Assembly (NCBI GenBank): GCA_015680685.1
Contig: MNCI01027417.1
Span: 5,387 to 69,386 of the forward strand
Direction of reading: 5' to 3'
DNA from: Gnetum montanum
Taxonomy: Eukaryota > Streptophyta > Gnetopsida > Gnetales > Gnetaceae
DNA length: 64,000 nt
This document shows, in pieces, positions 54,698-64,000 of the stretch. Under the pieces are notes generated by a model, which worked only from the letters and a program-made list of their open reading frames with translations, made no database searches and was not told the DNA's origin. The position numbers were made by a program, and so were the translations under genes. The number at the start of each line of letters is the position of its first letter. The stretch's first letter is position 1.

Positions 54698-55524
54698 TGA
54701 TGAGCAGCAAGGGACCCCTACATCCAACCATACAAATCACTAAGGTGCTTATGTGTAGTTTGATCAAATTCCATGGACCTATACTTCTCTAGTACACTAG
54801 TTCTTCTAGGAAGTGAAATGGGTATTGAGAATGTTCATTGTCTTTCCAACTATACTTGTGAAGCTCAGGGGTATGGTTTAAGTGTAATTAAGGTACATGA
54901 TTTTACTTATTTTATGTTTTATAATTTTGATTGCCTATAACAAGAATGAAAGGTAAAGTAATTTAAGATCTAATTCATCTACTTCCTAGCTAACCTAACA
55001 TAAATAATCACCTCACTTTCCTGGACACATGTTGAACACATATAGTGCTGCTAGGCTACCAAACATTAAGTGTTGTTGGATTATCAAGTATATATGTATA
55101 CTAGAAGTGGTCGTACTTGTGTTCATTAACAACTAAAAATTAATTGCTTAATTGAAATGTAGTAAATTAAAGTGCATTAAAAGAAACATTAATCTATTCT
55201 TAGTGCTGCAAGGATTGTCAAAAGAGTTCATTTTTATTTCCATCACATTGTGGTGCTCAGGTACATTAGTGTTCAAACAAAGAATTGTATACACTTATAC
55301 TACATCTATGGGCACTCAGAAAATATTCTAACTTTGGAGAGAATAAACAACAAGGGCATCACTACTCTAATTAAAAACTAACAAAAATTCATGCCAAATC
55401 AGGAGCCCAAAGGCTATATTTATAAGTCAACGTATACCCTTCGATGTTGGATACCCGACGTCACATCTCGACTCCAACATTGGATACCCGATGTCGGAGC
55501 AGATGAAAATAATGTGATTCATCA
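54698..55524 (-). repeat. 5' LTR of Ath-3
   Basis: 827 bases and uninterrupted. It preserves the pre-insertion sites of solo-1 (55055-55059) and Ath-4 (55214-55218). TATA box TATAAATATA at 55415-55424 (minus). Confidence 0.92.
55415..55495 (-). promoter_or_regulatory. Phased hexamer array with altered core, Ath-3 5' LTR
   Basis: On the minus strand: GACATC (55490-55495), AATGTT (55476-55481), GACGTC (55457-55462) and AACATC (55443-55448), then TATA at 55424. Offsets are -71, -57, -38 and -24. The geometry is that of the GATATC arrays, but the hexamer has changed. The GGGTATCC word after two of the sites is a 33-base direct repeat. Confidence 0.65.
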
Positions 55525-55529
55525 GCATA

Positions 55530-56228
55530 TGATATGTTAATGTTGTTTGGCTTAACTTTAAACCAAGTGTAATCATGGTTGAAATGAAGTAATACAATTT
55601 CAGGTCTAAGTGTAATGAAAGTAAAGAAAATATTCTAGCCTATGGGCAATAAATATTTGCTCTTGGCTTGCTATACACCTTAAGGGCTCATGTAACTATC
55701 ACTAGGATCACCAAGCGAGTCTAATACTAAGCAAATCAAGTGAACTCACCACTGGGTTACCAAATGATTATACTACATACTTAAAACTAGTCGTACTTAT
55801 ATTGCCTCACTAAAAGACACAGGAAAAAGTAAAGTACTTGGAAATTGTAAATGACTTAAGTAAAGTAAACATACTAAAATGTAAAATTAAACTAAGTAAA
55901 AATGAACTAAATGGAATGTTGCAATGGTGGAAAATAATCTCTATTTTTATTTATGTCATGAACTATGCCCAAGAACAATTCACTCAAACAAAGATTTCAT
56001 ACAATTGTTTAACATCACACTACAAGCATGTACTATGTTGCTAAGTCTAAATCATGGAAACAAACTACAAGAATTTTCCTTACTGTTGGTGCAAAGTTGT
56101 TTGTTTGATGCAATGGTGGGTTGGTATTTATATTGAAGACTAGGATCAACTACATTGCATCTATGATGATGTAAGCAAGGCTACAATATTGTAGATACGA
56201 TATTGTAAATATGATATCGTAGTCATCG
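55530..56228 (-). repeat. solo-2: Athila-like LTR, right part
   Basis: Continues 34537-34720 after removal of Ath-3. Words shared with the other LTRs include CTGGGTTACCAAATGATTA and CTAGTCGTACTT near 55755-55800. TATA box at 56125-56132 (minus). The LTR start is degraded to CG at 56228. Confidence 0.6.
56125..56218 (-). promoter_or_regulatory. Phased hexamer array and TATA box of solo-2
   Basis: Minus-strand hexamers start at 56218 (GATATC), 56204 (AATATC), 56190 (AATATT), 56170 (ATCATC) and 56156 (AATGTA), with TATA at 56132: -86, -72, -58, -38 and -24. The same geometry in the most decayed LTR supports its identity. Confidence 0.6.
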
Positions 56229-56324
56229 ATACTACTGATTTCCTTGGATAACTGGAAATAAGACTTTTATGACCCAATACTAAGGAGAGGGTGTTCTATT
56301 CCCTCTCATGCAATGTTTTTATGT

Positions 56325-56555
56325 GAACTTGTTAAAGAAGGAGGTTGGGGTTTGTGACATTTGTAACATTTGAATTAAGCTTTTCTTCAAAAACTTATTT
56401 GGAAACTTTATGTTGGACATAAACCTTGGGTCTAGATGAGGCATGCAAAGTATTTGGATCACGAATTTTTTCATAGTATAACACTTATTACTCAAGTAAG
56501 TCCTATCTGGAGGGGTTTTGAAAAAATTAAAAATTTGGTTTTTAGATAATATTTA
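56325..56555 (+). pseudogene. LINE-type reverse transcriptase C-terminal remnant
   Basis: One frame with stops reads VKEGGWGL, then AFLQKLIWKL, MRHAKYLDHEF, SPIWRGFEKIKNLVF. The pattern G-G-x-G-x-x, N-x-A-x-x-x-K-x-x-W, A-K-Y, S-x-x-W is that of the region after the RT domain in plant L1-like elements. Weaker similarity (SIWKEVQKIMNKRLWGS) near 56840-56880 may continue it. Recognised by eye only. Confidence 0.5.
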
Positions 56556-57510
56556 GGTGGAATGATTATGTTTATTTGGAATATTTAGGTGCATACAAAT
56601 TTCCACATGCTTATTCATCTTTAGCCCTAGCTCATATAAAATAAACTTCATGAATCGTGGTAGGGAGATGTTAGTATTCCAAAACATTAGATTCTCATGT
56701 CTAAATGTCTCTATGATAAAAGTTTAGTAAATGTATTAGTTCATTATAAGAGTTTAATTATAAATGATCTTTGCATGCGCTATGGGATGTCATCAAAATC
56801 ATAGATTGTTATTTTTTTCATTATTCAATAAGGAGGAGCATTTGGAAGGAGGTTCAAAAAATCATGAATAAGCGATTATGGGGATCTTCTCTCAATGATA
56901 TTATTCAAGCTTAAATAAATCCAAAAAAAATAAAAAAGGAGAAAAATTAAATTAATTCTCTCATTAGTTTTTTATCTAATTTGTATTGGGCACAACAAGC
57001 TTTTCTTTTTTAGTGAATAGTGGAACCCTCATCTCATTTTACAATAAGCTTCAGTTGAGTGGGTGTTGATTTAGAACTCTTTGTAAAAGTAATGATTCAC
57101 AATTATGAAGGCTTTCACGAAATTGTTATCTCTGCTTAATCACGAAATGCAAATTTAGCTTTGTTATTAGAAAGCTATTTATGTTGGTTACAGAAAAAAA
57201 AGTTTGCAATGGAAACTTTATTGGTTTTATTTTAATCGTTTAATCTATTTGGTCTTTTTTTTTTCTAGTTTGGATGCTCATGGAGGTTCCACTATTAATA
57301 GAGATCTATTGTGTTTGAAGTTATAATGATTAGTTGTGTTTGCTTGTGTTAGATGTGTTTATTTGCTTGTGTCAAATGTAGCTCAACCATTATAGATTTG
57401 GATTTAACTTATTTCAAAAATATTTATAAAATGTCTTCCTCTCATAGAGGAGATTCCTCACTTACTAAGAACTCTACAAGGAATAATGATAGGACCAACA
57501 AAAATAGAGA
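56556..57510. other. AT-rich stretch, nothing firm
   Basis: Possibly the 3' continuation of the LINE remnant. No poly-A tail or target duplication is clear, and no gene is supported. Confidence 0.3.
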
Positions 57511-57515
57511 TGACA

Positions 57516-58091
57516 TGTGAGAGATGTCTTAGCATAGAGGTTCTCCTAGGCTCTCCCCATGGTTCAAGGACCATGGAACACTCTAAGGTGCCTTTGAGAG
57601 GCATTCAAGTGTTAGAAAACCCATCCCGACTTGGTGATCTCAAGCCAGTAGCATGACTTCCTCCTATTGCATCCCTTTCTAAGTCCTCTTCATATTATCC
57701 TTACCTCAAGAACTACATGGCCCTAATTCTACAATGGTCATAGATATGTAGGTAGCTAAGATTGAATAGTTCTGGTAAGGTGCCTTGCCAAACCTTGCAC
57801 AAGATTGTGAGGTGTTTAGGGGTGAGGCATCCCTTGTAGATACATCATCATCCCCTTCCACTAATGATTTCTACAGGGTTACATGTGTACTTGTTTGCAA
57901 AGTTCCCATTTAGAGTTTACTAGTTCTCCTTGAGGTGCATTCTCTCTTATTAAGAAGCTATTGTATCACTCACTCCCTTCTAAGGGTTTCTTGCTTGTTA
58001 GAGGTGTATTCCCTAAGTCTTCCACCCCAAATCCATTGGATCTTAGTGAATTTCTTAGGGTGTTGGACAACGTTGGGGCAATGTTGTTACA
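57516..58091 (+). repeat. 5' LTR of LARD-1
   Basis: 576 bases aligning end to end with 63412-63986. TG...CA termini. Confidence 0.9.
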
Positions 58092-58093
58092 AG

Positions 58094-58105
58094 TGGTATT
58101 GGACC
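58094..58105 (+). other. Primer-binding site of LARD-1
   Basis: TGGTATTGGACC, two bases after the LTR. It resembles the initiator-Met complement TGGTATCAGAGC with three or four changes. Confidence 0.65.
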
Positions 58106-61100
58106 ATCTTTGTAATTGTGTTGTGATAAGCGTGTACCCTTTGGCTATGTTATACCATCGAGGTTTTTTACTTATGGTCCTTTTGGACAGATATCTAGGT
58201 GATATAGGATCATATCCTTATGTACTCTTTAAAGAGTTACCTGATGGTAAGACTCCTAAGCTTTTCATTATGGGGTCGATGTTACATTCTGAGCAACTGA
58301 TGTATGTTGTTCTTCTAGAGAATGTGTATGATTGCATTATGATGTTGTCCTTACCTGGTTTACTTGTGGTTGGACTAGTTGCAATTTTACTTTGATATTA
58401 CTAAGGAGAGTTCTATTGGCAACTTATAAATTGTTGTTATTCAAGGAGCTCTCATCTCTAATCTCTAGTGGTTCATCTAAGATGAATTGGACCTAGTCTC
58501 CACTTTGGTCTTCATCCAAATGACATGTATCAATATGACATTGATTGGATTTTGTAGAATATGGTATCCTTACACCCCCCACTCACCCTAGATATAGTGA
58601 GTGTGGGAATTACAAATTGGAACATGTTGGTTCCCAAGTACCTCAGGATGGAGGGCCTTCGAACATGTGCTCTTGGTGAGCCTTATTCTAGGTGGATCAA
58701 GACCATCACTAGTAGACTCTGTACACTCATGTTTTCAATTGTATGTTTATCTAGTTATGTAGACATGTCTTCCTTGGTTGCATTTTCAAATTCTGCATGT
58801 GTGTCTCTCTCATTGTGTCTATCGTTTGTAATGCAAGGCTTTGTGCTCTATGCTATGTGATGACTTGTTGTTGGGATTATTGAGGATGCATTTTGAGGTA
58901 GTGTGCACCATCCCAAGACCCAATTGTTGTGGTCCTTATTTTGATAACCTCTTGTACATTGGGCATGGTTGCCTTTGTTTTGAATCTTTCATGTGTTGTG
59001 TTTCCTTGTTTGAGCTAGCCGTGTTACCCTTGGTTTTGTGGAATCACTTCTTTGGTTGGTGTTATTTCTTGGGAATTTTGATTTGGAGACCTTCTAGAGC
59101 AGGTCATCCTATTATTGGTTCTTGTTGAGACCTCACCTCTCTTGATGAGAGTCTTCCTTATGGATGCATCCTCTTTCATGTTTCTCGTCATAGCGAGAAT
59201 TGGAGCTTTATTAAGACCTATTGTTGACTAGACCTTGGTCTTCCTCCTTATGTTTCAAGTTGAGATAATGATTTTTTAGTGCCCCTACCTCTTGTGAATT
59301 TGTTGAATTTTTTATCTTTGTGAAAACCAGTGTCAGTGGCTGGGAAGGTTTGTTGTATGTGAATCTTTAAATTTTAAGAGTGTTCCAATTCTCTCTCTCT
59401 TGATGTAATTCATGATAAACTCTTTTGTATGAGTGTATCTAATTGACCCATCATGTTTTGCATGATTGAGTGTTATGTGTGTTACTGAGGTCTTTCTCTC
59501 TATGGTGTTGTGAGACTGATATTTCTCTATTGTGCGATCATGCTTGATGGTGGTATATGAGGCTGATGTGTTGTTCATGTTCTTGCTAACTCCTTTGTTT
59601 TTGAGTTGTTGTCTCAGCCTTGTAGGTAGCACATGTACAAAGATGCAACTAGTGATGACCTTAGTTGATTTTGTGAGCACTATGTATATGGGGAAGATTT
59701 GTGCCCTTAAGGCCTTCATGAATTGGTTACTTGGTCTCGGAATCCCAACATTGGATTGTGGATTTATTAGTACTCTCACTATGGTGGTGCAGCTAGTCAT
59801 GATTTGTTTACCTCTCAGTGTTGGATAAGCACTAACAAAGGATGATGGTTCATCCTAGACCCTGTAGATATTGGGTTAGCAAATGGCATAGAATAGTCTC
59901 CTTGGCCATGTAAGATACTGATGGTCTCAGAGTGGCCAATGCCTTGAGGTCCCACTATGGTAGGTGGTGGATTCTTAGTTGGCACCCTATGTTATTTGAT
60001 CATTATGTTCATGTCCTGATTCGTTTTCTTTCGATGGCAGTCTTGTAATGGATGTAGTGCAATGATTGTTTTGGTACGTGCAGAGATAGAGATACATTTT
60101 TCCCAAAATAGCATGATGTAGCTTTGGTGTTGCTCCTAGTGACCTAAACCCTTCAGCTTAGAATGGACTTGTGTAGTTTTTCCTATAGCCTTCTAGGCCT
60201 AGGTAGCATTCCCAAATGTCATGTGTTATGCCCACTAAATGTATTCCTATTCTTGGGTGTGTAAGATTATGATATATTTAGTTTTGATAGTTTATGCACA
60301 TAGAAGTGTTATATGTTGTTTCCCTATGTGAATCAGTTGTCCCCTTATTGTAGGCATGTGCCACATCATGTGACAAGGCCTAACTTGATGTATCGTGTTT
60401 TCCTATGCTCATCCTTGAAGCACCTCCTCTCTATGTTTGTAAGTGGCCTTTGTGCCCTGATGTGAAATTCTGCTAAAATCCCTATGGAAAATCTTACTTT
60501 TGTAAATGGTGTTGTAATGAGGAGGCCAAGGCATGTCCTTGCCCGAGGTGCTTCTGAACTGATGCTTTGTATTCTTGGTGATATTGGCATGCCATGAGGA
60601 TTTGTCCTTCAATGAACATTCTTGAGATAGAATAAGTTATGGAACTCTTCCTTTCAGGTTCCCTAATTAGTGGAAATCTTATTCCCAAGTGACTAATGAT
60701 GGAATGTAGCCTAAAATTCAAAAAAATTAGTTTGATGAACTCTTAATAGTGGGTGGTTCATGGTGGCCATGTGAGTTGCAATGGTAGATCGAATATTCAA
60801 ATCCAAGGTGATGTTGTCATAACTAGTCACAGGGTATAGGTGAGTTCTAGGTATCAGCACCTAGACTCCTCCCATGGCTGGATGTGATCTTGGAGAAATT
60901 TTTGCAAGCTTTAGGATGGTGGTCCATCCTTGAATAAATGGTGTTATAGTTACGCAAATTGTTGATTTCTCTTGGTGGGCCTGCACGGTGGACCTATATG
61001 GGCTCAAAAATACTTAAGCCTATGCTCTCATGACTGGGGGCTTGTGGTGCTTTTGTGGGCTATGGTGCACTCTCATGACTAGGAGCTTATGATGCTTGGC

Positions 61101-63400
61101 ATGGTGTGTCACCCCATCTCCCTCATGTACTTTGTTGTATCATCCCATCTCTCTTTGGTGTACTCTAGTGCATCACCCCATTTCTCTAGTGTATTGTTGA
61201 ATTATGTCAATGTCCTAACCTCTCTAGTGGGATAGCATGACCAAGCACTCTATTACTTGGTGATTCTCTAGTCCTATGAGGGGTCATTCTCCATTCTAAT
61301 GAATACCTTCTTTAGTTCCCAAAATAATAATGTAAGTTGTATCAAGACAGTTGTTCTCTAGATGGGATTTAGAAGTAGTTGATGTTTGGGACTTGTTCCA
61401 AGTAGTGGTCCCATGTTCCTAAACTCTTGAGGTTTTTTTTCAGGGACAGGTTATTGTTACCATAATTGAATTCATGGAATCTCCCATATGAGGCCAAGTT
61501 GTTAATGTAGCCTAAATGTATAAATCTCTTCTCTTGTAAGTAATGTATGATTTTATTTACTCTCACCTAGTATTAGGGCATCAAAGGAACTTCCTTGTTG
61601 GGGTCCTCTAGTAGACCTCAATTATTGTAAACCCTTTGAGGATGAATCAAGTATTATTTTGAGTTGGTAATTGATGTTGGTGATGCCCAATTGTTGTAAT
61701 TTCAAATTGTCTTGAGGACCTAGTACTCCTATGGGCAAATATTCTTTTTGGCTCTTAAGTTCGTTGTTTGGGTCCAATTGTAATAAGCAGTGGTGTGGCC
61801 TTGTGCATCACAATTATTGTAAATGTGATGAACTAGTGTGTATGAAATGAAAACCCAGACCTCCTATGGGTAACAGAATCCCTCTCTATGGAAATTTTGG
61901 GGCATGAACTCTTTAACTTTTCGAGTTGATCTTAAGATGAAATTGAATGTGGGTAAGACCTATGAATTTATGTCTTTCCTCAACTGGTAGTGGTTTGAAA
62001 TTATGGTTGTGCTGGCTATTTGGACTACTTGGGCATGTATCATGGATACAGTGAAGTTGGGTAGCTATACCTACCTACAAAAGAAGCCTCCCAAAGAGGA
62101 TCTTCCCTTCTGATTGAAAAAACCAAAGAAATTTATGTAGATCATGAGTTGCGGTTGTTCCTGGCATGGAAAGAAAAATTCACATTCTAGAAACCTAGAT
62201 GTTCCTTAGAAAATTCATGATAGTGGTTATCCTTGGAGGTGATTCTCCTTGCTTCCTTGGACTAAGCATTCATAAAATGGTGCTTTTTCCATCTCTCAAA
62301 GTTGAAAGGACAACTTATAAGATGCAAGTGTGGCTAATCCTTTCCCATAAATGGGACATTGTGATTGTAATGGATCATGTGGTAGTGGTTGGCATGAGAC
62401 ATGCGTATGGGGGGATTGTCTTAGGGTTGGCTACCCAACCCATCCTCCACTTGCCCAAGCACCTGAGTAGGCGTTCTCAATGTTGGACAATCTCAAAGGA
62501 TGCCAATGGCAGACTAGGTTAGGATGCTTTTATAGCCTCTTGACGAAGGTTTCCAAACAAATTTTGAATCTTCTCTCTTGTTGTGAATATGGGAGTATTG
62601 GTTGATGAAATGTGGATTGCGATGCTAGTGCATCTATGGACGGCAAGGTCAGATTCAAGAGATATGCCTTTGTACCTTATTTTGAAGGGAGATCATGCTC
62701 AACTTTCCTTCTACCAGCCTAAACAAATGTTGATGTGGGAAACCAAAAGAAAATATGTGGATGATATAGGTGTAGTGATCCAGTACATAGATGGCTGGAC
62801 CAATGAGACCCCATGGGTCTTAATGCCAGAAATAGAATCTAGGATTTTGACAAGGTTAAGTTGCTTGTAGAGACATGGCTCTTTTGGAGCATGTTCTCTC
62901 TTAGTTTTGGTTTTCCAAGACCATCACCAAGATGGGTAGTGGTCCTAGTGAGCCCTTAGATTCAATGTGAAAACAAAAGAAGAAAAAAAATCAAGGGAAT
63001 CGATGGATGTCAAGATGCCATTCGAAACAGAACTTGGCTAGACTTATGGAAGAAGAGCACATCCTCTTGCATAAGTATGGGTCTATGCAGGAAGACAAGT
63101 CTCTACACCCAATAAGGGATGGATTTAGGGGATGCCTTAGAGATGTTGGCCCTTTGGGTTGGACTTATCCCTCTTGTCACAAAGTAGCAAGATTTTTTAG
63201 ATTCCTTCAAGTCTCCTTTGCATTTCATGCAAGGCCTTGGATGGAAGAACATATCAGGTGTTAGGATTGGTAACTTCCTTCAAGCCTAGCAACAGTTTAG
63301 TTAAGGGATTCCTCAAAGTTGATAGAGCTCCAAACCCATATTGGAAGTGTACTCTCAAAGTTATCCTAGGCTCTTCTCCAAGGACATTGCTTCATTTGTG
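58106..63400 (+). other. Interior of LARD-1, no recognisable coding domain
   Basis: Open frames are short and of odd composition (Cys/Leu/Val-rich on the plus strand). The most regular are 58561-58860, 59532-59828 (overlapped by 59333-59800 on the minus strand), 62199-62522 and 62583-62870; none matches a family I know. Local repeats lie at 61026-61096 (two copies of TCTCATGACTGGGGGCTTGT-like sequence) and 61108-61193 (three copies of CACCCCATCTCT-like sequence). Confidence 0.5.
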
Positions 63401-63411
63401 CAAGGGAGGAT
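63401..63411 (+). other. Polypurine tract of LARD-1
   Basis: AAGGGAGGAT directly before the 3' LTR start TGTGAGAG; the equivalent position before the 5' LTR is different DNA (TGACA). Confidence 0.7.
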
Positions 63412-63986
63412 TGTGAGAGATGTCTTAGGATAGAGGTTCTCTTGGGCTCTCCCCATGGTTTAGGGATTACGGAATAGTTTGAGGTGCCTTTAAGAGGCAC
63501 TCAAGTGTTAGAAAATCCATCCTAGCTTGGCGGTACCAAGCCAGTAGTAGGACTCGCTCCTGTTGCATCCCTTTCTAAGTCCTCTTCATATTACCCTTAC
63601 TTGGAGTACTACATGGCCCTAATTTTGTGGTCTTCATAGATATGGAGGTAGCTAGGATTAGATAGTTCTAGTATGGTGCCTTGTTGAACCTTGTACTAGA
63701 TTGTAAGGGATATGGGATTGAGGTGTCCCTTGTAAATACATCTTCACCCCTTCCACCGTTGATGTTTACAAGGTTGCATGTGTGCTTGTTTGCAAAGTCC
63801 TAGTTCAAAGTTTAGTGGTTATCCTTGAGGTGCATTCTCTCTTATTAAGATCCTATTGTGCCACTCACTCCCTTCCAGGGGTTGCTTGCTTGTTAGAGGT
63901 ATATTTCCTAGGTCTTCTACCCCAAACCCATTGGATATCAGTGAATTCCTTGGGGTGCTAAACAACATTGGAGCAATGTTGTTACA
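63412..63986 (+). repeat. 3' LTR of LARD-1
   Basis: 575 bases paired with 57516-58091. Followed by tgaca and then unrelated sequence to the window end. Confidence 0.9.
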
Positions 63987-64000
63987 TGACATGCCCTAGC

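Larger units (their letters stand above)
34721..55524 (-). mobile_element. Ath-3: Athila-like Ty3/gypsy retrotransposon, full length, with nested insertions
   Basis: Minus-strand element with a perfect 5-base duplication gcata at 34716-34720 and 55525-55529. 5' LTR 54698-55524, PBS 54679-54697, gag, protease, RT, RNase H and integrase from 54193 down to about 48300, non-coding 3' region and PPT near 46288-46300. The 3' LTR is split by two insertions into 34721-35082, 35909-36073 and 46015-46287. Without the insertions it is about 10 kb. Protease, RNase H region and integrase are all damaged. The tRNA-Asp-type PBS and the pre-RT segment (ICQHRIY) point to the Athila branch. Confidence 0.9.
57516..63986 (+). 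mobile_element. LARD-1: large LTR retrotransposon derivative without gag/pol
   Basis: LTRs 57516-58091 (576 bases) and 63412-63986 (575 bases) both start TGTGAGAGATGTCTTAG and end TTGTTACA. Perfect flanks tgaca at 57511-57515 and 63987-63991. PBS-like TGGTATTGGACC follows the 5' LTR and the purine run AAGGGAGGAT precedes the 3' LTR. The 5.3 kb interior shows no gag, protease, RT or integrase motif in any frame I read, and its longest open frames are about 150 codons on either strand. This fits a large non-autonomous derivative moved by a partner's proteins. The initiator-Met-type PBS is common in copia and some gypsy elements, so superfamily is open. Confidence 0.85.

Noticed and set aside
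57961-58395. 144-codon frame crossing the LARD-1 LTR end
   Set aside because: It runs through the LTR boundary and PBS and has no recognisable domain.
59333-59800. 155-codon minus-strand frame in LARD-1
   Set aside because: Low-complexity Thr/His-rich translation overlapping a plus-strand frame; no family resemblance.

Overview
This window looks like intergenic, transposon-packed DNA from a flowering plant with a large genome. Almost all of it is nested LTR retrotransposons of the Ty3/gypsy superfamily, all carrying frameshifts and stop codons. There is no tRNA, rRNA or CRISPR array, and I see no clearly intact host gene. The species cannot be named from this sequence. The working names used below are mine.

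Layout, from the sequence. (1) Ath-1 (minus strand, Athila-like) supplies a gag fragment at 1-1020 and the start of its 5' LTR at 33170-33398. (2) Tat-1 (minus, Tat/Ogre-like) lies inside that LTR at 1021-33169. Its RT, both RNases H, integrase and a truncated 3' LTR are on the left (1021-7100). Its gag, protease, PBS and 5' LTR are on the right (26986-33169). (3) Between Tat-1 protease and RT sits a spliced, multi-exon gene on the opposite strand (7575-9714 and 24135-26678). (4) Tat-2 (plus, 9715-24129, LTRs about 2.4 kb) has inserted into one of that gene's exons. (5) From 33399 to 56228 is a stack of Athila-like LTRs and elements: the LTR end and PBS of Ath-2; solo-2; Ath-3 (minus, 34721-55524, target duplication gcata) inside solo-2; and, inside the 3' LTR of Ath-3, solo-1 (35083-35908, target duplication gctac) and Ath-4 (plus, 36074-46009, target duplication attgt). 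(6) A LINE remnant lies near 56320. (7) LARD-1 (57516-63986) has 0.58 kb LTRs, a PBS, a PPT and a perfect tgaca duplication, but no recognisable gag or pol in 5.3 kb.

How the parts fit. The Athila-like and Tat-like elements keep the full order gag-PR-RT-RH-IN, and the Tat elements also keep a second, archaeal-type RNase H. Every element has at least one damaging lesion, so none can be mobile by itself. Most premature stops sit where a relative has a CAG, CAA or CGA codon, as expected from C-to-T decay of methylated DNA.

Most interesting points: a phased hexamer array (sites at -24, -38, -58, -72, -86 from the TATA box) shared by the Athila-like LTRs even where the hexamer itself has changed; the antisense intron-containing gene carried between PR and RT of a Tat-like element; a coding-like block inside the Tat-2 LTR that is absent from the Tat-1 LTR; repeated insertion of elements into LTRs; and the coding-less LTR element LARD-1.
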